The position numbers were made by a program, and so were the translations under genes. Source: Oegoconia quadripuncta (lineage: Eukaryota > Arthropoda > Insecta > Lepidoptera > Autostichidae). From it: a DNA stretch of 64,000 nt. The notes beneath the pieces were generated by a model. It did not search any database, had not been told where the DNA came from, and saw only the letters and a program-made list of their open reading frames with translations. Of the stretch, positions 55,906 through 64,000 are shown piece by piece; the stretch's first letter is position 1; each line of letters begins with the position of its first letter. Where the stretch lies: contig OX438747.1 in assembly GCA_949316235.1 (NCBI GenBank), positions 30,880,618-30,944,617 of the forward strand, given 5' to 3'.

Positions 55906-56424
55906 TTTTTGTACACACAGCGCCATCTAGTTCCACAGTAATCCTTATGTTCAGTCTGCTAATATTTATACATCTGTGAAATATACAAATTACCCAAAAC
56001 CATAGCACCGCAGTGAATCTCAGCCCCATGAATATGAGTCAAGTGGACCACTTGAGCGCGCTCAACTAACTGAGATAAATGCACTACTGTGTCTTGTTGC
56101 TATCTTTGGATGAACATAAATAGAAGCGGAATATTAAATTATAATATTTTTTGTTACTTCAACTTATACTGTGACTTTTAATGTACATGTTACCAAACAT
56201 TTTAAATAATATTCCCAAGGAAATACATACAGATATATTTATAAATATAAAAAAATGTAAACAATCACTTAAAAAGTACTACATGGGTGGTGCTGGTGAT
56301 ACTGTAACTTGTAATAGACAGTAAGTGGTAAGCGATGAGGCTCAGTGTGTTGCGTATAAACCTTGAATAGGTTTCTGTGGTGCACTTTTGTATTGTGTTA
56401 AATTGTTTCATATATAATGAATTT
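55906..56424. other. SINE B trace and unassigned sequence
   Basis: Positions 55912-55943 carry a 3' fragment of SINE B ('cagcgccatctagttccaca'). The rest is unassigned. Confidence 0.45.
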
Positions 56425-56772
56425 AACCGCCTCCGTGGCTCAATGTAAACAACATAGGGTTTACGAATCGGAGGTCGCGGGTTCGATCCCCAGCGGGGTA
56501 CATGTTTAGTACTCGGTTTGGTTGGTGGTAGGGCATTTTAAATGTCCGCCTGGCTAGCTACCACCATCTTATCTAAATCGGCCGCCAAACAGCAATGTTA
56601 ATAGCGTTGTTGTGTTCCGGTTGTCAGAGATAAGATAGCCAGTTCCCCAAATTATTTGGGTTTCCGGGTCAGGAGGCTTCCACCTTCGGCCTCATCTTCA
56701 CTTAACATCAGGTGTGATTGAGGTCAAGTGCTAACCCGTAGTGCTTAAAAAAAAAAAAAAAAAAAAAAATAG
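56425..56772 (+). repeat. SINE family A, full length with long A tail
   Basis: Complete head, B box and body. The tail is a 22-base A run, a T, then more A, suggesting a recent insertion. Confidence 0.96.
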
Positions 56773-56954
56773 AAAAAAAAAAAAATTCGTCAAAGTCAAA
56801 AATGCTTAATTTTGTAGGTACACAGCTTACAAATAGATTTAACATTTTTTAAGCTATGTACTGTTTGTTCAAAAGGCAATTTTCGCTTGAGTAGAACATG
56901 CAAGGAACTCGATGGGCTGCTCTTTAAAAAACAGGTTTTATTACAAAAAGGTTT

Positions 56955-57560
56955 TTATTACCTGTTTGATGTAGTGGTTAGCAACTCTGACGACTATACC
57001 AAAAGGTTGCGGGTTCCAATCCCGCTAGGGGCATATGTTTGTGTGATGAATACGGACATTTGTACCCGAGTTATTTTTTTTATTTTTTATGCATAACGGG
57101 TTGGTACTTGACCTCAATCACACCTGATGTTAAGTGAAGATGAGGTCGAAGATGGAAGCGTACTGACCCGGAAACCCCAACACATTTGGGGGACTGGCTA
57201 TCTTATCTCTGACAACCGGAACACGACAATGCTATTAACATTGCTGCTTGGCGACAGATTTAGATAAGATGGTGGTAGCTAGCCAGGCGGACATTTAAAA
57301 TGCCCTACCACCAACCAAACCGAGTACTTAAACATGTACCGAACCCGATCGAACCCGCGACCTCCGAATCGTAAACTCAATGTTGTTTACATTGAGCCAC
57401 GGAGGAGGAGTTATGGATGTTTTCATTTATAATAAGTATTTATTTACAAAAAAAAAATGTTTTTATGTAGTATATCAACCATCTGGTAACCACAACACAA
57501 GCCTATAGTTGCTTACTGTGGAACTAGATGGCGCTGTGTGTATGTCTAAGGATATTATTA
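56955..57560 (+). repeat. SINE family B interrupted by a reversed SINE family A
   Basis: Family B 5' half is at 56955-57074 and its 3' half at 57411-57560. Between them lies a full minus-strand family A (57075-57405). 'gagttat' occurs at both edges of the insert, consistent with a target duplication. Confidence 0.93.
57075..57405 (-). repeat. SINE family A nested in SINE B
   Basis: Full-length. The B-box region is altered ('accgaacccgatcgaacccg'), a small internal duplication. Confidence 0.94.
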
Positions 57561-59029
57561 TTATTAGTTCCTGATACCAAAAGATATGCTATAATGTGAA
57601 CTAATGATTTCAAATAAACTTTCCCAAAAAAATAACATGTTACCCGACTGAAGAGAGAGTTTGACTTTCGCGAGTTTATTGTATATATTATTATATATTT
57701 ATATTACACAGCTACTACATTTTAAACTAGCCGATAAAACATTACAAACTTTGAACAATTCTTTATAATTCCCGTTACAATTCTTTGTGCATTTCTTTAT
57801 TCTTTATTCCCTCCCTTGTTATATTGTGAGATACTTTATTCCCTGGTAGCACCCAAACTGGAACGATTATAATTAACTAATTTTAATAACTAACTTTATG
57901 GCGGAAATTTGTTTATCCCGCTGGAACAACTGACTTTATCGGGATAAAAAATCCTATGTTTAAATCCAGGGTTTGTTCTACCTATATACGAAAGTTCATT
58001 CAAATCCGTTCATATCATAGAAATCCGTACATCTTTCTCTATAGACGATTCGATTGCAATCATCATCCATTAGCTTTACACGTACTCACTTTGGAGCTTA
58101 GCTTCCTCTCTTTGGAAGAGGGTATGCGCCATATTCCACCATGCAAGCCAGGTAGATTTGTCAGACTAAAGTCTAGATGGTCAATGTTTTTAAGGCGCCG
58201 ACTTGACTTAACGCCTACTGACTTCACGATAGACCCTCCGAACCATACAGGAGTATGAGTACTTATTCATATACCCTGGGGTAAATACGGTTTGACCTCG
58301 GAAAAACGGATAACCGAGTAACAATTGCTAAAAATTTTAAACATTTGTAAGAAATGCAAGTACTAAGCTAAATAAGCCAAAGTTGAAAAAGTGTTTCTTT
58401 TAAAAAGAAATAGTCAATCGATGGGTATTTAATTAAATTCATAACATTTAGGGAAATTACGTTACAAAATATTAGTTCTCATTTTTATTTCTTAAGCAAT
58501 TCAGTTCGACGACATTTTCAGCTAAAACACATGCATACTGAACTATAACACGCTTAGTTTTTAATCCATCAATCTGTTGAAAGAAAGTCTAAGTAACTAA
58601 ATATCACTTAGTATTTATTGTTAAGAAACAAATTAAAAATAGGGTTGTCTAAAAAAATCCAGAGTTTTTTTTTGACTTAATTATTCAAAATTCTCTAATA
58701 TATTATATCTCTATAAGATAGCAATCATATAAGTCGGTTCTGAATTATGTCTAGCTAAGCTAATTTTTTACCGTATTTTCCCTGGTCTAATAGGGATAGG
58801 TAACATTTTGATAAAGCTAAAATTATATCAGTTATAAGTAATAATAAACTCTGGAGGTCACAGTAACAAACTACACGAGCTCCGTCAAAACATCACTAAT
58901 GGTCATGTGTGGGTTCGGCACAGAGTACAGGGTTCTGCTCGCTAAGGCGAATACGTAAATACGTGATATAATCCTAGTGTACTTATCACGGATTTCTAGA
59001 TTTTTGAAATCCGGAGTAACACTTTGTGT
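57561..59029. other. Retroelement tail, SINE G fragment, otherwise unassigned
   Basis: RTE-like tail (minus) at about 57880-58030; SINE G fragment at 58060-58140. 58150-58260 has an open frame without a known domain. 58270-58860 is AT-rich and unassigned; 58290-58400 resembles 45180-45280 ('aacaattgctaaaaatt'). Confidence 0.4.
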
Positions 59030-59078
59030 TAGCCAAATACCTCCGTGGGTCAATGTAAACAACATAGGGTTTACTGAA
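59030..59078 (+). repeat. SINE family A head fragment
   Basis: 'aaatacctccgtgggtcaat' to 'acatagggtttact', cut off where the tandem array starts. Confidence 0.7.
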
Positions 59079-59084
59079 GTGCGA

Positions 59085-59465
59085 CCCCGAGTGAGCGATG
59101 TACAATTATGCGACATTCCAATTTAAACGACAGTGTAATTCTGCGACATGATAGTGTGCGACGTTCAGTTGTGCTACATTTCTATTGAACGACAGTGACA
59201 TTCTGCGACGTGATAGTGATTGACGTTCAGTTGTGCTACATTCCTATTAAACGACAATGCAATTCTGCGACATGACAGTGAGCGACGTTCAATTGTGCTA
59301 CATTTCTATTGAACGACAGTGACATTCTGCGACATGATAGTATGCGTCGTTCAGTTGTGCTACATTCCTATTAAACGACAGTGCTATTCTGCGACATGAT
59401 AGTGTGCGACGTCCAGTTGAGCTACATTTCTATTGAACGACAGTAACATTCAGCGACATGATAAA
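59085..59465. repeat. 62-bp tandem array with alternating unit types
   Basis: About six units, each with 'gcgacatgatagtgtgcgac', 'gttcagttgtgctacattt' and 'cgacagtgacattct'. Units alternate between 'tttctattgaac' and 'ttcctattaaac' versions, i.e. a 124-bp higher-order repeat. A single related unit is at 43385-43490 (minus). Confidence 0.93.
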
Positions 59466-59754
59466 CTAACTAAAAACTAGATTAATTTCCATGTAAGTGA
59501 TTAGTGCGACACGAAATGTGTTTAACGTAACGTTTTTGGTTATGGTTTATTAGCTTTATCGTTCAAACTTAGCGCGATCGGCCCCCTGATAAATATTGAA
59601 CGTTTAGTACGCCTTACGATTATTAACCGCTGACGGAAAGAGCAGTGTTATGAGTATGTACCATGTATTTGTGGGGGAAAATCTAAAGGGAAATTGTTAT
59701 TCAAGTTTAACTGACATCTATCTATCACATGATAGGTGTAAAGGAAGATTTTTA
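59466..59754. other. Unassigned
   Basis: Nothing recognised. Confidence 0.3.
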
Positions 59755-60070
59755 ACCGCCTCCGTGGCTCAATGTAAATAACGTTGGATTTACGATTCGG
59801 AGGTCGCGGGTTCGATCCCCAGCGGGGTACATGTTTGGTTGGTGGTAGGGCATTTTAAATGTCCGCATGGCTTGCTACCACCATCTTATCTAAATCTGCC
59901 GCCAAGCAACAATGTTAATAACATTGTGTGTTCCGGTTGTCAAAGATAAGATAGCCAGTCCCCCAAACGTGTTGGGATTTCCGGGTCAGTACGCTTCCAC
60001 CTTCGACTTCATCTTCACTTAACATCAGGTGTGATTAAGGTCAAGTGCCAACCCGTTGTGCTTAAAAAAA
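59755..60070 (+). repeat. SINE family A, full length
   Basis: Head, B box 'gcgggttcgatccccagcgg' and complete body; a short deletion follows 'gtacatgttt'. Confidence 0.95.
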
Positions 60071-60357
60071 TATATATAACACAATCTAACCAGTACCCTC
60101 TATTGCCGATTGTACGAGCGTATAGATGTTAGTATACAGTAGTTCACAGGTTTCGAGCAGGTTACGGATCCCTAAAAAACCTATGCCCATGGCATGACAA
60201 CACATGGGGCGCACGTTCAGATACTAAAGGCGCTATAATTCGTTTATATGGAGCGTAGTTAACAAAATTGTTTACTTTATCGCAAGACGACGTGTTGCAG
60301 CGAGACTTTATTGTACATAGTTTCTTGACTGAAACCGCAGAATTGATATATTGGGTC
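60071..60357. other. Unassigned
   Basis: Repeat-free by eye; no open frame of note. Confidence 0.3.
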
Positions 60358-60862
60358 TTTACCTATGAAATTGGAGTTTTTTTTCTTCGTTAATCATATG
60401 TACCAATTCCTGCGATTTTCAAAGTTACCTAGGTATATCCAAATTTGTTTTTTTTTTGAAAAATTAAATATTCTTTCAAGGTTTCACATGAAATATTTTT
60501 TAATGTCTGGGTTAAATTACATAATAAAAAAATTGAACAGAGCCCTTTTCATGTGCTTCCCATAATGGTTTCTTAGATTCGCTGAATCTTTTATAAAAAC
60601 TTTTAAAAATTAACGCTGCCTATACTTAATGTTCCGATAATCCACACAAAGTTTAGCTAAATTTGGATTTGCAGTTCCCAAAAATGGGCCAAAAAAAAGT
60701 TCCATGGGCGGCGGTGATTACTTTCCATCAGGTGACCCGCATGCTCGTTTGCCGCTCTCTCATATAAAAAAAAAAAAAAAAATCAAAAATGTTTGTATGG
60801 AGAGAACAGTCTTAATGGAATTCTTCATACAAAACGCCAATTTCATAGGTAAGGAGCTAAAT
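60358..60862 (+). mobile_element. MITE-like repeat D, copy 2, with LINE tail insertion
   Basis: Left end 'ttacctatgaaattggagtt' and right end 'cgccaatttcataggtaagg' are inverted. Homologous to 27160-27592, but a LINE 3' tail (60680-60782) interrupts it after 'gttcccaaaa'. Confidence 0.85.
60680..60782 (+). repeat. LINE 3' tail inserted in repeat D
   Basis: 'ttccatgggcggcggtgatt', 'gacccgcatgctcgtttgcc', 'tctcatat' then about 16 A. This equals the 3' UTR of the LINE at 18288-18785. Severe 5' truncation, typical of target-primed reverse transcription. Confidence 0.88.
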
Positions 60863-60974
60863 AGTACTAACGTACTTTGACGCGAAATTTGGACGTAGTA
60901 ATGTGCTTTCTCCGATTATCTAGTTGAAGGGCAGGTATTATTAGAGTTCTATGGCAAAATTTCGCGACGGATGG

Positions 60975-61272
60975 GAAACCGCCTCCGTGGCTCAATGTTC
61001 GATCCCCAGCGGGGTACATATTTAGTACTCGGTTTGGTTGGTGGTAGGGAATATTAAATGTCCGCCTCGCTAGCTACCACCATCTTATCTAAAATCTGCC
61101 GCCAAACAGCAATGTTAATAGCATTGTTGTGTTCCGGTTGTCAGAGATAAGATAACCAGTCTCCTAAATAAGATGGGGGTTCCGGCTTAGTATGCTACCA
61201 CCTTCGCCCTCATCTGCACTTAGCATCAGGTGTGATTGAGGTCAAGTGCTAAGCCGTTGTGGATAAAAAAAA
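60975..61272 (+). repeat. SINE family A, head partly deleted
   Basis: 'accgcctccgtggctcaatg' runs straight into 'ttcgatccccagcggggtac', so about 35 bp between A and B boxes are lost. The body is complete. Confidence 0.93.
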
Positions 61273-61569
61273 ATATTAAAAAGTGAGAATCTGTAATTGG
61301 CATAACTTTGGCTTATAGATTTTGGGTAATAGTTTTATATTGATGCCGTTGATTCAGTATAATTCAAAAATAAAATAAAATTGTACACTAACAGTAGTTA
61401 CATTCGAACATGTAATAGTACCAATTTTATTGTAATTATATTGTAATTTAATTAAAACATTACCCATGCAATTTTAAAGGTAACCATTGTCAGTAACATA
61501 ATAAGAATCTTTAATTGGCATAAGTTTGGTATTAGTTTTCTGAATAAGATTTTGTAATAATGCTGTTCA
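61273..61569. other. Two diverged direct copies of an AT-rich block
   Basis: 'agaatctgtaattggcataa' (61286) and 'agaatctttaattggcataa' (61503) begin similar 60-70 bp blocks. Unassigned. Confidence 0.5.
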
Positions 61570-61822
61570 TTCTATGTAAATAAATAAATAAATAAATATT
61601 TGGTGCACTTACACCAATCATCTAGTTCCAAACTAAGCAAAGCTTGTACTATGGATACTAGATAACGGACAATCATACATAAATATTTATAAAAACATCC
61701 ATGACACGGGAATAAAATGTTCGTATTCATCATACAAACATTTACCCTCCGCGGGATTCGAACCCGCAACTGTTGGTTTCGCTGACAAGGTCACTATCCA
61801 CTACACCAATCGGTCGTCAAAT
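61570..61822 (-). repeat. SINE family C, full length
   Basis: From the (AAAT)n tail to the head 'ccactacaccaatcggtcgt'; B box intact. An 'aaataaataaataaat' run marks the tail. Confidence 0.92.
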
Positions 61823-62286
61823 AATTAAAATAAATAAATAAAACATGGAATTTAAACATATGGTAGGTGCAATGGCGGCATTATGACTGGAACTGATTTC
61901 TTCCAGACAACCACTGGGTAAAAGAAGTAGATATCTACTTATTGCATTGATAACTGTCAAGGGTACCAAAATTACCTACACAAGTTTTTCAGACCCGACA
62001 AAGCATAAGCAGCGACGGGTTCAAATTCATTTGTAAAATCTATTTGAAATATTAAAAAAAAACCGTTATTTAAAATCGCTACGGAAAGGAACTTATCGTT
62101 TTTTTTTAATCTTTTTATTTTTTCGTGGTCGTCATGTTGATTATGTCGATTTACAATTAAGATTCGGAAATCAATCCTAATATTTATACCTATTGAATTG
62201 GATAAAAAATATATATATTTCATTCTAAAATCTTCGCCAAGGGTTCTACAGGTAAGGTAGGTATTATACCTACTTACGTCATTCTA
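61823..62286. other. Unassigned AT-rich sequence
   Basis: No gene recognised. Confidence 0.3.
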
Positions 62287-62467
62287 AAGGATGAATTTGA
62301 ATTAGTGTAATTCCCATTACCTGCTGACGCCACTCTTGGTTACGAACAACTTTCTTCAAGGAACCATAGTCGAATTCGAAGATTATGGTTCCTTGAACAA
62401 AGTTGTTCGTAATCAGTAGGTAAGTGGAGTCAGTAAACGGGAATTACACGAATTTAATTTCACCCTG
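62287..62467. mobile_element. 181-bp hairpin MITE flanked by TA
   Basis: Arms of about 85 bp fold back ('gtgtaattccc', 'ttacgaacaacttt', 'caaggaaccata' and their reverse complements). TA at 62285-62286 and 62468-62469 flanks the ends. The TA duplication and inverted ends fit a Tc1/mariner-type MITE. Confidence 0.88.
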
Positions 62468-62517
62468 TAGAGGTTAACTGTATTCTGTTATTATCTATGT
62501 TACAGTCGATAAACACA

Positions 62518-62561
62518 CTATCACACTTAGATTAAAACTTGTTTTAATCTAAGCTATCACA
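62518..62561. repeat. 28-bp palindrome flanked by 8-bp direct repeats
   Basis: CTATCACA (62518-62525), then 13-bp arm, 2-nt spacer and exact reverse arm (62526-62553), then CTATCACA again (62554-62561). Confidence 0.95.
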
Positions 62562-64000
62562 GTTTTAAACTCACCTAATTAAAATTACACACTCGATCGA
62601 TTTTTCATATACCCTCGTCACCGCACTATTTCCAAAAACATTGTTTTGTAATCACAAAAAAAAGTATTATTTACACATTTTTATAAATAGACAATATTTC
62701 ACAATAATATTTTATTAACACAATCACATTAGCAATGAATTTGTTTGGAAAAATATCTATTTGACTGTCAAAATACTTTGACAGCAAAATGCGCGCGAAT
62801 CGCGTCCCGCCTTTTTGACACTGGATTTTAGTGAGACATTCAGGATAGAGTTCTCGGTGGGATATGGGAATTGTGGGAGTGAACGGGAAACGGGAATGGA
62901 TAATGTGCTCCGCCTTGTAATACAGTCCGTACAGAGATGAAAATACCACCATTTTGCTCTCTCATACAGATTGGGTACAGTCACTAACACAACAGCGTTC
63001 ACTTTTATTAAAGCTATGCCGCTGAAATTATGACAGCTTTTTTAGAGTATAAACGTTTTAAAACCCGCAATAAAAAATGTGTGTTAGATAGATAGATAAA
63101 CAGTTTATTGCATAAACTGGCACAAATACAAGAAACACAACATTAAGTGTTAATAAACATGAGAGGCATACATGAAAACTATAACAATTAAATTACTAAT
63201 TCATGTGGGCATGTGTGCAACAGTCATACAACGAGGTCATAGCTCAGTGCATTGATGCTCATAGGACGTGTTGGTAGAAACGCGTTTACAATCGGTTTAA
63301 AATATAGGTAAGTAAACCATAAAGCGTCTGACAATTCAATTGACATAATAGCGGTTATCCCGCACGGTATACAATGCAAACTTTCAAGTCCAAATTTATC
63401 GAATTAAATAAACCGATTCTAATTTCTAGCTTTTTTAAGTTTTCCGTAGTAACGGAAAAAATGCAATATATTCTTTTAAATTCGATATTTTGAAAATGTT
63501 TTCTACTATCCTTTTAGATCTATTTATCCCGCATGTAAGTATAAAGTTTCATTAGAATCGGTCTATTGATTTCGGAAAATTTGAACGTGAAAGTTGGTAT
63601 GGAATGAAAAAAAATGCAAACCCTTGTATTATCTACGATTTTTGATTTTTTATCACTGTCATCTCGTTCTGTGGTGTGATTGAAGTAATGCTTTCCATGG
63701 TGTTTATGTAAGTTGAACATAATACACGATTCATTCGTTCAAACGCGATTATTATTTTTGGCACATAATTTAAGGCAAAGTTTGGTAACGCAAGACCATT
63801 TTTTTCGAGGCTCAGGCGAGGAGAAAATTATCGAGTTACCATACAAAAGTGTCCGATCAGTTGTACTAACAGGTATGGATTTTTTTTTTTGAAAAAAAAA
63901 AAAACATCTATCTTTATCATGGGAGCCTCTTTCATTTGCGAATCCTAATAATAAAGGTAGAATAAAAGTAAATAACGTCGTACCTATAGGTATCTATTTA
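62562..64000. other. Unassigned sequence upstream of Hand exon 1
   Basis: No gene recognised. 63085-63200 resembles the tail seen near 46270-46370 ('gatagataaacagtttattg', 'catgaaaactataacaatta'). The stretch 62800-63000 is GC-richer and repeat-free, so a Hand promoter or upstream exon could lie here, but I cannot show it. Confidence 0.35.

Overview
The window is animal nuclear DNA, almost certainly from a moth or butterfly (Lepidoptera). It is AT-rich and gene-poor, with spliced genes, dozens of tRNA-derived SINE copies, decayed non-LTR retrotransposon (LINE) tails and several hairpin MITEs. The repeat families are types I know from lepidopteran genomes, and one gene looks like a silk (sericin-like) gene. 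There are no operons, prokaryotic signals or CRISPR arrays.

Two host genes can be assembled by eye, both on the minus strand. (1) A Ser/Asn/Gln/Asp/Gly-rich secreted protein gene lies at 8.7-16.7 kb. Its main exon (13297-8838) is open for 1,485 codons with no methionine, so an ATG-based search misses it. It joins in phase to a 276-nt Ser/Ala-rich exon (14917-14642) and a 28-nt signal-peptide-like exon (16701-16674). The first exon with the start codon was not found. (2) The bHLH transcription factor Hand lies at 55.1-37.8 kb: six coding exons with matching phases, a bHLH domain split over two exons, and the family's C-terminal [14 protein letters not shown] motif. Between its two bHLH exons lies a diverged second copy of the first-half bHLH exon (49682-49590), open and mostly synonymously diverged. 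It is the most surprising object in the window.

The best-preserved mobile element is a mariner/Tc1-like transposon (34615-36734) with 268-bp terminal inverted repeats, TA flanks and an uninterrupted 353-aa transposase. It sits about 1.1 kb beyond the Hand stop codon.

Layout: 1-8.7 kb, repeats and LINE debris; 8.7-16.7 kb, silk-like gene; 17-34.6 kb, SINEs, LINE 3' ends and unassigned sequence; 34.6-36.7 kb, mariner; 37.8-55.1 kb, Hand with repeat-filled introns; 55-64 kb, hAT-like MITE, SINEs, a 62-bp tandem array, a repeat copy split by a LINE tail and a TA-flanked hairpin MITE. Three main SINE families (called A, B and C here) recur on both strands and are often nested, which gives relative insertion ages. 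All family names are assigned by eye; no database was searched.
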